A DNA stretch of 34,553 nucleotides from Alphaproteobacteria bacterium (GTDB lineage Bacteria > Pseudomonadota > Alphaproteobacteria > Caulobacterales > Aquidulcibacteraceae): assembly GCA_026400735.1 (NCBI GenBank), contig JAPLOL010000016.1, forward strand, positions 1-34,553, in the 5' to 3' direction. Below the pieces are notes generated by a model, which had not been told where the DNA came from, searched no databases, and saw only the letters and a list, made by a program, of their open reading frames with translations. Within the stretch, counting starts at the first letter, position 1. The number at the start of each line of letters is the position of its first letter. Both the position numbers and the translations under genes were made by a program. Of this stretch, positions 22,848 through 32,363 are shown one piece after another.

Positions 22848-24461
22848 GTGAACTTTACTCAACTACTCTTGAAGGCCGGACCTACGCGCTTGTTCGCGAT
22901 GCTTGGCATCGCGGCGGTCGTCGCCGCCCTCCTCTTCACGCTCGTCTTCCGCATCGGCGGCGAGCCGAAGGCGCTTCTGTTTGCCGGCGTCGAGACCCGC
23001 GAGATGGCGGAGATCACGCAACGGCTCGAGGCGGCGGACATCCCGTATGAGATCCGCGAAGACGGCGGCTCTATCTATGTCACGCGCTCGCAAGTCTTCA
23101 ATGCGCGCATGATGCTTTCCGCTGATGGCCTGCCCTCGCGCGGCTCGATCGGGTACGAGATTTTCGACCAGCCGGATGCACTGGGCCAGACGCAGTTTCA
23201 GCAGAACATAAACCGCCTGCGCGCCCTTGAAGGTGAGTTGTCGCGGACGATTGGCTCGCTTGATGGGGTGAAGTCGGCGCGCGTTCACTTGGTGCTGCCC
23301 GAACGACAACTGTTTTCGCGCGACGCAGAGCAGCCAACGGCTTCGATCGTCATTCAATTGCGCCGCGATGAGCTGACGGCGGGCCAGGTGCGGGCGATCC
23401 GGAACTTGGTTGCGAGCGCAACGCCAGGCCTCAGCGCCAATCGCGTAACTATCGTTGACGAAACAGGCCGCCTGCTCGCTGCAGCGCAATCTGGCGAGGA
23501 CGGCGCGGCGGACGGCATCGATGCGCGCCAGGTCGCCACTGAAGATCGCATTCGCCGCACGGTGACCGACATCGTTGAAGGCATTGTCGGCCAAGGCAAC
23601 GCGCGCGTGCAGATCACGGCCGAGATGGATTTCAACCGTGTCAGCGAAACCCGGCAGACGTTCGATCCTGAAGGCCGTGTCGTGCGCTCGACGCAAACGT
23701 CCGAAGAGACAGGCCGCAGCGGCGAGCAAGCGCGCGGGACGACTGCAGGCGCCAACGTCCCCGACGCCAACGCCAGCTCGTCGCAGAACGGCCCGCAGAA
23801 CGAGAACAACCAGAGCTCTGAAACGGTCAACTATGAAATCTCGAACACGACGCGCACGGAAGTGAGCGAAGGTGGGCGCGTTCGCAGATTGTCGGTCGCT
23901 GTCGCGGTAAACGGTACGATGACGCCAGGCGCTGACGGCGCTGCCGCGACGTATACGCCGCGCTCAGCGGAAGATATGCAACGGCTGACCGCGCTTGTGA
24001 GATCTGCGGTCGGGTTCAATCAAGAGCGCGGTGACGTCGTTGAGGTCGTGAACACGCAATTCGCCAGCCTCACGCCAGGCAACGAAGCTGCGGCTGCGCC
24101 GGGCATGTTCGACTTCCTCGGCAATCTTGATGTGATGCGGATCGTTGAGATCGTTGCGTCGCTCATCGCTGCGCTTGCGTTTGTGTTCTTCGTGTTGCGT
24201 CCGCTGGTGGGCGGTTTGATCCGCGGCGGCGCGAATGCTGGCGCTGTGCCCGCCTTGCCGGGCCCTCTCGGCAGCGGTGGTGGTGGCGGCGTGGCGGCCG
24301 CGCTGCCCGCGCCAGATGCCGCAGCGATCGACGCCGGCATCGACATCGCCCAGATCAACGGCCGCGTGCGCGCGTCGTCTGTAAAGAAAGTGGCCGAAGT
24401 CGTCGAACAACACCCGGATGAATCTGTTCAGATCATTCGCGGCTGGCTGAACAACGCGTAA
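22848..24461 (+). CDS. fliF: Flagellar MS-ring protein
   Basis: A 537-residue inner-membrane protein that forms the MS ring on which the flagellar export gate and rotor are built. The first membrane helix ([20 protein letters not shown]) lies near residues 18-37, the YscJ/FliF ring domains follow, with the characteristic [23 protein letters not shown] stretch in the ring-building part, and the second helix ([21 protein letters not shown]) lies near 430-450. The C-terminal tail [13 protein letters not shown] binds FliG. The start GTG at 22848 has GAGGG five bases upstream; the frame open to 22818 has no ribosome-binding site. Confidence 0.93.
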   Translation: MNFTQLLLKAGPTRLFAMLGIAAVVAALLFTLVFRIGGEPKALLFAGVETREMAEITQRLEAADIPYEIREDGGSIYVTRSQVFNARMMLSADGLPSRGSIGYEIFDQPDALGQTQFQQNINRLRALEGELSRTIGSLDGVKSARVHLVLPERQLFSRDAEQPTASIVIQLRRDELTAGQVRAIRNLVASATPGLSANRVTIVDETGRLLAAAQSGEDGAADGIDARQVATEDRIRRTVTDIVEGIVGQGNARVQITAEMDFNRVSETRQTFDPEGRVVRSTQTSEETGRSGEQARGTTAGANVPDANASSSQNGPQNENNQSSETVNYEISNTTRTEVSEGGRVRRLSVAVAVNGTMTPGADGAAATYTPRSAEDMQRLTALVRSAVGFNQERGDVVEVVNTQFASLTPGNEAAAAPGMFDFLGNLDVMRIVEIVASLIAALAFVFFVLRPLVGGLIRGGANAGAVPALPGPLGSGGGGGVAAALPAPDAAAIDAGIDIAQINGRVRASSVKKVAEVVEQHPDESVQIIRGWLNNA

Positions 24462-24466
24462 CGCCG

Positions 24467-25522
24467 ATGAACGCCCTCACCCGCCCTTCTCCCACTGAGG
24501 TCCAAACGGCGACGCCCGCCGTTGATCTGTCGCGCTATAGCGGGCCGGAGAAGGCCGCGATCATCCTCATGGCGCTTGGCGAAGACGCCAAGAAGCTATG
24601 GTCGGTGATGGATGAGGAAGAGATCAAAGAAGTCTCCCAGGCGATGGCCTCGCTTGGCATGGTTCCTTCCGCGGTCGTCGAAGCTTTGGTGATCGAATTT
24701 ATCAATCGGCTTTCCGGCGCAGGCTCGATCATGGGCTCGGTCGAACAGACCCAGCGCATGCTGATGCAAATCCTGCCGAAGGAAAAAGTCGACACGCTGA
24801 TGGAGGAAATCCGCGGTCCGGCGGGTCGCAACATTTGGGACAAGCTCGCGAACGTGCACGAAAGCGTGCTCGCGAGTTATCTGAAGAATGAATATCCGCA
24901 GACTGTCGCAGTGGTGCTGGCGAAGATCAGGCCTGAGCACGCAGCGAAGGTGCTAGCTGAGTTGCCGCAGGATTTTGCGGCCGAGTGCATCATGCGCATG
25001 CTGGCGATGGAGCCGGTGCAGCGCGACATCCTCGAAAAAGTCGAGACGACGCTGCGCACGGAATTCATGTCAAATCTGGCGCGCACCTCGAAGCGCGACA
25101 GCCATGAGCTGATGGCGGACATCTTCAACAATTTCGATCGCCAGACAGAGTCGCGCTTCATGGGCGCGCTTGAAGGCAAGAGCAACGAAAGCGCCGACCG
25201 CATTAAGGCGCTGATGTTCGTGTTTGAAGATCTCGGCAAACTGGATTCCGGCGGCATCCAAACCCTGCTTCGCGCTGTCGACAAGGCTGACCTCGCGCTT
25301 GGCCTCAAGGGCGCGTCCGACACGCTGCGCAATCTCTTCTTCTCGAACATGTCCGAACGCGGCGGCAAGTTGCTGAAGGAAGACATGGCGTCGATGGGCC
25401 CGGTGCGCCTGAAGGATGTCGACGCCGCGCAGACGCGCATGGTGGCCACTGCGAAAGAGCTATCGGCGCGCGGCGAGATCGTGCTGTCGGACGGCAAGTC
25501 AGAAGATGAGTTGATCTACTGA
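24467..25522 (+). CDS. fliG: Flagellar motor switch protein FliG
   Basis: A 351-residue rotor protein that contacts FliF, FliM/FliN and the stator. The FliG_N domain begins [22 protein letters not shown], the middle domain has [21 protein letters not shown] with the EYPQT version of the EHPQ motif, and the C-terminal domain has [32 protein letters not shown] with the conserved charged residues of the torque helix. It is five bases after fliF and its TGA overlaps the fliH ATG. Confidence 0.95.
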   Translation: MNALTRPSPTEVQTATPAVDLSRYSGPEKAAIILMALGEDAKKLWSVMDEEEIKEVSQAMASLGMVPSAVVEALVIEFINRLSGAGSIMGSVEQTQRMLMQILPKEKVDTLMEEIRGPAGRNIWDKLANVHESVLASYLKNEYPQTVAVVLAKIRPEHAAKVLAELPQDFAAECIMRMLAMEPVQRDILEKVETTLRTEFMSNLARTSKRDSHELMADIFNNFDRQTESRFMGALEGKSNESADRIKALMFVFEDLGKLDSGGIQTLLRAVDKADLALGLKGASDTLRNLFFSNMSERGGKLLKEDMASMGPVRLKDVDAAQTRMVATAKELSARGEIVLSDGKSEDELIY

Positions 25523-26133
25523 TGAGCAACATCCGCAAATATGCATTCGACACCGAGTTCTCCGCCGATGGAGAGATCATGCGTGAACCGCCGAAGCGGA
25601 TCACGCCAGAAGAGGTGCAAGCCGCAAACAATGACGGCTACGCGCGCGGCAAGGACGACGCGACGGCGCAAGCCGAGCGACGCACAGCGGCGGCGCTCGA
25701 AGCCATCGCCGATGCCGCCTCCGCTGTGTTGACGCGCCTGAATGCGGAAAGCCAATCGATGCGCGCGGAAGCTGCGCGTGTGGCGATGGCCGCGGCGCAA
25801 AAAATCGCAGGTGCGGCGCTGGATAGCTTTGGCATCGAGCGCGCGGCGCAGGCGATAGAGGCGGCGATGGATACGCTACGCCATCAGCCGCGCCTGGTTG
25901 TGAAGCTGCCCGCGGACATCGCCGAGCAACTAAAGCCGCGGATTACCGAGATGTGTGAAACGCACGCATACGCGAGCGCGGTGTTGGTGCGCGCAGAACC
26001 TGGATTGAAGACAGGCGAAGTGGTGATCGATTGGTCCGATGGCGTGATCGCCATGGACCCTACTGACGCGGCACGACGCATTGAAGACTTGATCGACGCC
26101 GCGCTAGCGGCGCCACACGAGGCGCACTCATGA
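25522..26133 (+). CDS. fliH: FliH/FlbE-type export-apparatus regulator
   Basis: A 203-residue FliH-like protein, called FlbE in Caulobacter. It has a charged N-terminal part, an alanine-rich predicted coiled coil (about residues 50-105), and a C-terminal V1V0-ATPase-subunit-E-like domain with LKPRITEMCETHAYASAVLVRAEPG and GEVVIDWSDG. FliH dimers regulate the FliI ATPase and link it to FliN. The ATG overlaps the fliG stop (TGATG), and its stop overlaps fliN. Confidence 0.82.
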   Translation: MSNIRKYAFDTEFSADGEIMREPPKRITPEEVQAANNDGYARGKDDATAQAERRTAAALEAIADAASAVLTRLNAESQSMRAEAARVAMAAAQKIAGAALDSFGIERAAQAIEAAMDTLRHQPRLVVKLPADIAEQLKPRITEMCETHAYASAVLVRAEPGLKTGEVVIDWSDGVIAMDPTDAARRIEDLIDAALAAPHEAHS

Positions 26134-26453
26134 GTGATCTGAAGCTCGACGAATTCCAACCGACGCCTGACGGCGGGCTCCCCTCCGACGGCGCCGAACG
26201 CAGCGCGGCCGATTTGGCGGCGGTCTATGATGTGCCCGTGCACATTCAGGCGGTGCTCGGGCGCGCCAATATGGAAGTTGCCTCGCTGCTGCGGCTGAAC
26301 CGCGGTTCTGTGATCGAACTCGACCGGAAGGTCGGCGAAGCGATCGACATTTACGTGAACAACCGTTTGGTCGCGCGTGGCGAGGTCGTCGTTGTCGACG
26401 AACGGCTCGGCGTGACCATGACGGAAATCATCAAAGACGGCGACACCGCCTAA
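26130..26453 (+). CDS. fliN: Flagellar motor switch protein FliN
   Basis: A 107-residue protein with the SpoA/surface-presentation domain: VPVHIQAVLGRANMEVASLL, then RLNRGSVIELDRKVGEAIDIYVNNRLVARGEVVVVDERLGVTMTEI. FliN forms the lower C-ring with FliM and docks the FliH-FliI complex. It overlaps fliH by four bases and precedes flbD by 24. No fliM is in the window. Confidence 0.95.
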   Translation: MSDLKLDEFQPTPDGGLPSDGAERSAADLAAVYDVPVHIQAVLGRANMEVASLLRLNRGSVIELDRKVGEAIDIYVNNRLVARGEVVVVDERLGVTMTEIIKDGDTA

Positions 26454-26477
26454 ACGCGGCTGCGCAGGAGAACGGAA

Positions 26478-27830
26478 ATGCGTCTACTCATCGTCGGCCC
26501 GCTCGGAGGACAAATCTCCGCCGCCACGAAGATCGCCATGGGGCTCGGCGCCAAGGTTTCGCACGTCGACACGATCGAGCAAGCGACCGGCGCGTTGCGC
26601 GCTGGACGCGGCGCAGATTTGTTGATGGTGGATGCGCGATTGGATATCGCGGCGCTGATCATTGCCAACGAGGCTGAGCACATCGTGGTGCCGATCGTGG
26701 CGGCGGGCGTTGGCGTCGATCCGATGATCGCGGCCAAATCGATCCGCGCCGGCGCGCGCGAATACATCTCGCTGCCGCCGGATGCGGAGTTGATCGCGGC
26801 GGTGCTTGCGGCGGTATGCGATGACGAGCGCCCGTTGATCGCGGCGGATGCTGCAATGAAGCAAGTGGTGACGCTTGCCGATCAGATCGCAGGCTCGGAT
26901 GCGTCGATCATGATCACGGGCGAAAGCGGCGTCGGCAAGGAAGTGCTGGCGCGCTACGTGCACAAGAAGTCGAAGCGTCACGATAAGCCGTTTATCGCCG
27001 TGAATTGCGCTGCGATCCCGGAGCAGCTCTTGGAGTCTGAACTGTTCGGGCACGAGAAGGGCGCGTTTACCGGCGCAGTGGCGCGACGGATAGGCAAGTT
27101 CGAGGAAGCAGAAAGCGGCACGCTGTTGCTGGACGAAATCTCAGAAATGGATCTGCGGCTGCAGTCAAAACTGCTGCGTGCCCTGCAGGAGCGCGTAATT
27201 GATCGCGTCGGCGGCGCAAAGCCAGTGCCGGTGAATATTCGTATCCTGGCGACGTCGAACCGCGATCTGCATGCAATGGTGCGCGCGGGCGAGTTCCGCG
27301 AAGATTTGCTTTATCGCTTGAACGTCGTGAATTTGCGTATTCCGCCGCTGCGTGAGCGTCGCGAAGACATGGCGGCGTTGGCGCAATTCTTCATCGAGAA
27401 ATACGCGCGTTCGAATGGGCGCCCTGCTCAGCGCCTTTCAAAAGATGGCCTGGCGCAAGTGATGGAGCATAGGTGGCCGGGTAACGTGCGCGAGCTGGAG
27501 AACGCGATGCACCGCGCGGTGCTGCTGGCGAACGGCGAAGACGTCGGCGCTGATGCGATACGCGCGCCCGATGGCGCCCCGGTTGGGCATCGCGACTCAA
27601 CAGGCGAAGCGATCGAAGCGGCGCAGGTGGCCGCGCGCAATCTTGTTGGACGCACGGTCGCGGAAGTTGAGCAGGATCTGATCCTGGAAACGCTGACGCA
27701 TTGCCTGGGCAACCGCACGCATGCAGCAAATATTCTGGGCATTTCGATCCGCACATTGCGCAACAAGCTGAAGCAATATTCGGACGAGGGTCTGCGCATT
27801 CTGCCGCCGCCGACTGGGCAAGCGGCCTGA
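26478..27830 (+). CDS. flbD: FlbD-type sigma-54-dependent activator with degenerate receiver
   Basis: A 450-residue NtrC-family activator. The AAA+ domain carries Walker A GESGVGKE (148-155), the sigma-54-contact loop GAFTGA (195-200), Walker B GTLLLDE (214-220) and the arginine-finger region REDLLYRLNV. The C-terminus has a Fis-type helix-turn-helix ending NRTHAANILGISIRTLRNKLKQYSD. The N-terminal receiver begins MRLLIVGPLGG and lacks the acidic pair of a phosphorylatable receiver, although Asp52 remains. In Caulobacter FlbD is also atypical and is controlled by the trans-acting factor FliX. It would act at the ftr-like dyads here, activating flgK and fliK and repressing fliF. Confidence 0.93.
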   Translation: MRLLIVGPLGGQISAATKIAMGLGAKVSHVDTIEQATGALRAGRGADLLMVDARLDIAALIIANEAEHIVVPIVAAGVGVDPMIAAKSIRAGAREYISLPPDAELIAAVLAAVCDDERPLIAADAAMKQVVTLADQIAGSDASIMITGESGVGKEVLARYVHKKSKRHDKPFIAVNCAAIPEQLLESELFGHEKGAFTGAVARRIGKFEEAESGTLLLDEISEMDLRLQSKLLRALQERVIDRVGGAKPVPVNIRILATSNRDLHAMVRAGEFREDLLYRLNVVNLRIPPLRERREDMAALAQFFIEKYARSNGRPAQRLSKDGLAQVMEHRWPGNVRELENAMHRAVLLANGEDVGADAIRAPDGAPVGHRDSTGEAIEAAQVAARNLVGRTVAEVEQDLILETLTHCLGNRTHAANILGISIRTLRNKLKQYSDEGLRILPPPTGQAA

Positions 27831-27838
27831 GCTAAACC

Positions 27839-29929
27839 ATGACCGACGCAGCACAGCCGCAGGGCTCTGATCTTTCATTCGGTGTGCTGCGTGGCTTTGT
27901 CATGCGCGGCGAGATCGGCCTTGCGGTCGGCGTGCTTGGCATTCTGGCGATCATGCTGGTGCCGCTGCCGGCGGTGCTGCTCGACTTCCTGCTGGCGATC
28001 TCGATCATCCTCTCGATCCTGGTGCTGATGACAGCGCTGATGATCAAGAAGCCGCTGGAATTTACAGCTTTTCCGTCGGTGCTGTTGTTGGCGACGCTGT
28101 TCCGACTGGCGCTCAACATTGCATCGACACGCCTCATTCTATCGGGCGGGCAATCCGGCGAGCATGCGGCCGGCGAAGTGATCGCAGCATTCGCGCAGTT
28201 CGTGATGGGCGGCGAGTTCGTGATTGGCGTGATTGTGTTCGCGATCCTGGTGATCGTGAACTTCGTCGTCATCACGCGGGGCTCTACGCGTATCGCCGAG
28301 GTCGCGGCGCGCTTCACCTTGGACGCGATGCCCGGCAAGCAGATGGCGGTCGACGCCGATCTATCGTCTGGCTTGATCAACGAGCAACAGGCGCGTGAAC
28401 GCCGCAAAGCGCTGGAAGACGAAAGCTCGTTCTTCGGGGCCATGGACGGCGCGTCCAAGTTCGTGCGCGGCGACGCAATCGCCGGCTTGTTGATCGTGTT
28501 CATCAACATTATCGGCGGCATCATCATCGGCACCATGTCTCACGGCATGGACTTCGCCGAAGCCGGCAGGACCTACACACTGCTGACCGTCGGCGACGGA
28601 TTGGTGACGCAAGTCCCAGCGCTCATCATCTCCGTCGCCGCCGGTTTGCTCGTGACCAAAGCCGGTATTGATGGCGCCGCCGATAAGGCTCTCGCGAAGC
28701 AATTGGCATCGTATCCGGTTGCGCTTGGCGTTGTGTCGGCGTGTTCGTTTGGCGTGGGCGTGCTGCCGGGCATGCCAATACTGCCATTCTTCATTCTGTC
28801 GTTTGCATCAGGATTGCTTGCGTGGCGCTTGCGGCAGGCGAACCAGGCGTCGCTCAAGGCCGCGGCTGAGGCGCCGCCGCCTGCGCCGGCGGTTGAAGAG
28901 ACGCCGCAATCGTCGCTGGCCATGGACGATGCGCGCATCGAGATCGGCTTTGCGCTACTGCCGCTCATCAACGACGTGCAAGGGCGCCGCCTCACCGATC
29001 AGATCAAGGCGCTACGCAAGACGTTGGCGCAAGACTACGGCTTCGTGATGCCGAGCGTGCGCATCTTGGACAACGTGCAATTGCCGGCTGACGCATACGC
29101 GATCCGCATCCGCGAGATGGATGCAGGCGAAGGCAAGCTGAAGATGGGCCATCTGCTTGCGATGGATCCGACCGGCGCGGGCGTCGCATTGCCTGGTGAA
29201 GCGGTGAAAGAACCGGCGTTCGGGCTTGATGCGAAGTGGATTGACGAGCGCGCACGTGAAGAGGCGAGCTTCCGCGGTTACACGGTTGTTGATCCCGCGA
29301 CAGTGCTCGCGACGCACCTCACCGAAGTGATCAAAGAGCACATGAGCGAGCTGCTCACGTTCTCGGAAGTGAAGAAGCTGGTGAAAGAGCTGCCGAAGGA
29401 TACGCAGACGCTGCTCGACGATGTCGCGCCGGCGCATATCTCTTGGTCGGGCGTGCAGCGTGTGTTGCAGAACTTGCTGAAGGAGCGCGTTTCGATCCGC
29501 GACCTTGGCGCGATTGTGGAAGCCATCGCGGAAGCGGCGCCTGCGATGCACGATTTGGTGCTGATCACCGAGCACGTGCGCGCGCGCCTGGCGCGTCAGA
29601 TTTGCTATCAGCACCGCAATCCGACTGGCGCGCTGCCAATCCTGACGCTGTCTCCGAATTGGGAGTTGGCGTTTGCTGAAGCGCTGATTGGTGAAGGTCA
29701 GCAACGGACGTTGGCGCTGGCGCCTTCGAAGCTGCATGACTTTGTCGCTGATGTGCGCACGGCGTTTGAGAAGTCAGCGCAGCAAGGCGAGACGCCGGTG
29801 CTGCTCACCTCCCCCAACATTCGCCCGTTCGTGCGCTCGCTGATCGAACGATTCCGGCCGAGCACGGCTGTGATGGGGCAGTCTGAGGTGCACGCGAAGG
29901 TGCGCTTGAAGGCGATGGGGCAGGTCTAG
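27839..29929 (+). CDS. flhA: Flagellar export gate protein FlhA
   Basis: A 696-residue integral component of the flagellar type III export gate. The N-terminal half has about eight membrane helices and includes the FHIPEP-type region, visible as ATLFRLALNIASTRLIL and GVIVFAILVIVNFVVITRGSTRIAEVAARFTLDAMPGKQMAVDADL. The latter is the FlhA/LcrD signature. The cytosolic half binds chaperone-substrate complexes. It starts eight bases after flbD and is the last gene of the operon. Its stop shares CTAG with the convergent lipoprotein gene. Confidence 0.95.
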   Translation: MTDAAQPQGSDLSFGVLRGFVMRGEIGLAVGVLGILAIMLVPLPAVLLDFLLAISIILSILVLMTALMIKKPLEFTAFPSVLLLATLFRLALNIASTRLILSGGQSGEHAAGEVIAAFAQFVMGGEFVIGVIVFAILVIVNFVVITRGSTRIAEVAARFTLDAMPGKQMAVDADLSSGLINEQQARERRKALEDESSFFGAMDGASKFVRGDAIAGLLIVFINIIGGIIIGTMSHGMDFAEAGRTYTLLTVGDGLVTQVPALIISVAAGLLVTKAGIDGAADKALAKQLASYPVALGVVSACSFGVGVLPGMPILPFFILSFASGLLAWRLRQANQASLKAAAEAPPPAPAVEETPQSSLAMDDARIEIGFALLPLINDVQGRRLTDQIKALRKTLAQDYGFVMPSVRILDNVQLPADAYAIRIREMDAGEGKLKMGHLLAMDPTGAGVALPGEAVKEPAFGLDAKWIDERAREEASFRGYTVVDPATVLATHLTEVIKEHMSELLTFSEVKKLVKELPKDTQTLLDDVAPAHISWSGVQRVLQNLLKERVSIRDLGAIVEAIAEAAPAMHDLVLITEHVRARLARQICYQHRNPTGALPILTLSPNWELAFAEALIGEGQQRTLALAPSKLHDFVADVRTAFEKSAQQGETPVLLTSPNIRPFVRSLIERFRPSTAVMGQSEVHAKVRLKAMGQV

Positions 29930-30390
29930 CGATCTTGGTCGAGCGCTTGCTCAATGGATTCGTACAAGCGTTGGACTCGGCGCGATCCAGCGTCTTGATA
30001 CTGGCACAGCGACGGATTGCTCGCACCAACGGAAATTAAGCGTCCTTCCACGATCATGGCGACGTCCACGACATCTCCGTCGACGACATTACATGAGAAC
30101 GACCGCTCGTTGTCATCGGTGAGGTCCGCGGCCGCGGCAAATATTCGACGTGTGTTCACGACAACGGTTCGCGCCGAATTCTCGTGCCGGTCGTGACGAT
30201 AGACAGTGACAGCTCCGGGCCGAACTGCATATGCGCGCACCGTGCCAGACATCAGATCCTGCTGACGCAAACGGACCTCCATCGCTCCCCCCACCTCTAG
30301 AGGTGGCAAGACATCGAACTTTGATGCGCATGAAGCGACGCAGAGCGCGATCAGGCAGGTCGATGCGAGTCTCGGGATACACTGCAACAC
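29926..30390 (-). CDS. Small predicted lipoprotein, unknown function
   Basis: About 154 residues from a GTG at 30390. It starts with a hydrophobic signal ending in a probable lipobox (ALCVAS-C), so it is likely a lipoprotein. The mature part (ASKFDVLPPLEVGGAMEVRL) has no family I recognise and two further cysteines. The frame is open upstream to a TTG at 30453, but that start sits on the CtrA-like box and would give a longer leader; GTG at 30399 is also possible. It is inserted antisense between flhA and flhG and is not an obvious flagellar gene. Confidence 0.55.
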   Translation of the reverse strand: MLQCIPRLASTCLIALCVASCASKFDVLPPLEVGGAMEVRLRQQDLMSGTVRAYAVRPGAVTVYRHDRHENSARTVVVNTRRIFAAAADLTDDNERSFSCNVVDGDVVDVAMIVEGRLISVGASNPSLCQYQDAGSRRVQRLYESIEQALDQDR

Positions 30391-30434
30391 CAGCGTCACA
30401 CTCGTTAGCGTTTGGACACTCAGATTCTCTGTAA

Positions 30435-30449
30435 TTAAGGGTACGTTTA
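30435..30449 (+). promoter_or_regulatory. CtrA box upstream of flhG
   Basis: TTAA-GGGTACG-TTTA, followed by CC, matches seven of eight bases of TTAA-N7-TTAA. It lies about 58 bases before the flhG start and also ahead of the divergent lipoprotein gene. Confidence 0.55.
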
Positions 30450-30506
30450 CCAAAACGTCCAGTGGCGCTAAGACCTCAGCAATCGTTACGCGCGCATACC
30501 GGATGC

Positions 30507-31307
30507 ATGACAGGCGCTAACGCCATTGATCAGCCGCTGCCGCGCACACGCGCGGCGCCGGTCTATGCGATCGCCTCCGGGAAAGGCGGCGTCGGCAAGA
30601 CGTGGCTGTCCACGATGCTTTCGATTGCGTTCGGGCGCGCGGGCCAGCGCGCGCTTTTGGTCGATTGCGACCTTGGGCTTGCCAACGTTGACGTGCAGCT
30701 GGGCGTGCGGCCGACGGCCGATGTGCACTCTGTGGTGCGCGGCTTCCTCGAATTAGAGTCCGCGGTGACGCCTGTGATGGGCGGCCCTGGACGCAACGGC
30801 GGCTTCGATCTGATCGCCGGCCACTCGGGCTCAGGCGCGCTGGGCGCGGTGAAGCTCGAAGAAGTGGCGCGCATCGCCAATGGTTTGACGCGGCTGACGC
30901 CGCACTATGATCGCGTGATCCTGGATCTTGCCGCGGGCATCGATCCGACGGTGCTGCGCTTTGCGCGCGCTGCTGATCGCTTGATCCTGGTGACGACGGA
31001 AGAGCCCACTGCCCTCACCGACGCCTATGCGATGGTGAAGCTGCTGCGCCTGCAAGGCTCGCAGCTGGTGCCGTGGGTAATCGTGAACATGGCCGAGAAC
31101 CGCGTCAAAGGGCGCAAGGTGTTCGATCAGTTCTCGCTGGCGTGTAACGAATATCTTGGCTTCAAGCCGAAATTCGCAGGCGCGATCTCGCGCGATCCGC
31201 GTGTACCGGACTCGATCCGCGCGCAAACGCCGCTGCCAACGCGTCACCCGCAGTCGCAGGCGTATGAAGACGTGATCCGGATCGTTGAGACGCTTAACGC
31301 CGGCTAG
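30507..31307 (+). CDS. flhG: FlhG/FleN-like MinD-family ATPase
   Basis: A 266-residue ParA/MinD ATPase. The deviant Walker A is ASGKGGVGKTWLS near residues 24-36, followed by LLVDCDLGLANVDVQLGV, the hallmark FlhG/YlxH sequence. A switch II VILDLAAGIDPTVL and TTEEPTALTDAYAMVKLL follow. FlhG limits flagellar number and interacts with FlhF and C-ring components. I chose the ATG at 30507; the upstream open stretch lacks homology. No flhF is in the window. The CtrA-like box upstream suggests cell-cycle control. Function in this lineage is inferred. Confidence 0.85.
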   Translation: MTGANAIDQPLPRTRAAPVYAIASGKGGVGKTWLSTMLSIAFGRAGQRALLVDCDLGLANVDVQLGVRPTADVHSVVRGFLELESAVTPVMGGPGRNGGFDLIAGHSGSGALGAVKLEEVARIANGLTRLTPHYDRVILDLAAGIDPTVLRFARAADRLILVTTEEPTALTDAYAMVKLLRLQGSQLVPWVIVNMAENRVKGRKVFDQFSLACNEYLGFKPKFAGAISRDPRVPDSIRAQTPLPTRHPQSQAYEDVIRIVETLNAG

Positions 31308-31942
31308 GCAGCCGACGGCATTTTGCTGAGCACGATCGTAAGCGAGGCCGCGAAGGCGGCGGCAAGCCAAAGCGATTGCAATCCGATCCAGCCGTAGATG
31401 AGCGCGCCAAGAGTTGCGCCGAGTGCGAGGCCGCTCCACAGCAGAGCGTATGGGATCCAATCCCAGTGATTTCCTCCGGTGAACGCTGCAGCGAGACGTT
31501 GACCCATACGGACGAGCGTTCCCGTCATGTAAGTGACGCCGATGCTGACCTCCCCTTCACGAACGAAGGCGCCGTTCATTGCGCCCATCGCGATCGCTAA
31601 TAGCGCAATCGCAATGCCGGGCGCTCCCCCGCTCGCGAGCAACGCAGCGAGTGAAAGCAAAGCAGTCACGCACGCCAGGACGCGCACGCCGCCGGTGTGA
31701 TCGCCACGACGATTGATCAGCGCGCCGAGGATGACGCCAAGCACGAAGATGGCGATGAGGCCGCCGGCAAGGCGCGCGGCATCAAAATTCGACGCCAACC
31801 CCACGCCCAAACGGGTGGAATTGCCGCTCATGAATGAGACGAAATAGCCACCGAGATGAACGAACGCGTTAGCGTCGGCGAAGCCCGCCAACATCGACAA
31901 TGCGGCGGCGAAGACCCAGTAGCGGCGCCGATAGCGGAGCAT
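31304..31942 (-). CDS. YoaK/DUF1275 family membrane protein
   Basis: A 212-residue inner-membrane protein with six likely helices, matching the DUF1275/YoaK family, whose function is unknown. The N-terminal signature YWVFAAALSMLAGFADANAF and the FVSFMSGNSTRLGVGLA loop are typical, as is the VTYMTGTLVRMGQRLA repeat of that loop in the second half. It is located between flhG (convergent, sharing CTAG) and fliJ on the same strand, five bases downstream of fliJ. It may be cotranscribed with fliI-fliJ but has no known flagellar role. Confidence 0.88.
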   Translation of the reverse strand: MLRYRRRYWVFAAALSMLAGFADANAFVHLGGYFVSFMSGNSTRLGVGLASNFDAARLAGGLIAIFVLGVILGALINRRGDHTGGVRVLACVTALLSLAALLASGGAPGIAIALLAIAMGAMNGAFVREGEVSIGVTYMTGTLVRMGQRLAAAFTGGNHWDWIPYALLWSGLALGATLGALIYGWIGLQSLWLAAAFAASLTIVLSKMPSAA

Positions 31943-31946
31943 CGGA

Positions 31947-32363
31947 TTAGCGATTTATGCGCGCGGCGCGGAGCGTTGCGAACTCATCCAGCTCGGCGTC
32001 TTCTCGCTTTTCGCGCCTCACCTTCTCGCGCTGCTCTTCAAGCTCGATCAGGCGTTCGAACTTGCGCACTTCGGTGTGCGCTTCGGCGATAAGCGAGCGG
32101 AGTCGTTCGGTTTCTTGGCCGATGAGGACGCGCTCAGCGTCAAGGGCTTTGCGGATAGCGATCGCCGCGACCGCGTAGCCGCCGTAAGCGCGCGCGGATT
32201 CGTAGTCGCGCTGGGCCAGCATTTGCTCGTTGCGCAATGTTTGTTCGTGGCCGTGGATGCGCTGGACGACGTTGGCATCCTTGGTGACTTGATCAGCCAG
32301 CGCGCGGCGCAGGGTTTCGAGGTCACGTTCCGCGAGCTTCAGGAGAGTGCGAAACGCCTTCAT
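31947..32363 (-). CDS. fliJ: Flagellar FliJ-type export chaperone
   Basis: A 138-residue, highly charged protein predicted to be almost entirely coiled coil ([20 protein letters not shown]... [20 protein letters not shown]). FliJ is the stalk-like partner of the FliI ATPase ring. Primary similarity among FliJ proteins is weak, so the assignment rests on length, coiled-coil content and the four-base ATGA overlap with fliI. Confidence 0.8.
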   Translation of the reverse strand: MKAFRTLLKLAERDLETLRRALADQVTKDANVVQRIHGHEQTLRNEQMLAQRDYESARAYGGYAVAAIAIRKALDAERVLIGQETERLRSLIAEAHTEVRKFERLIELEEQREKVRREKREDAELDEFATLRAARINR

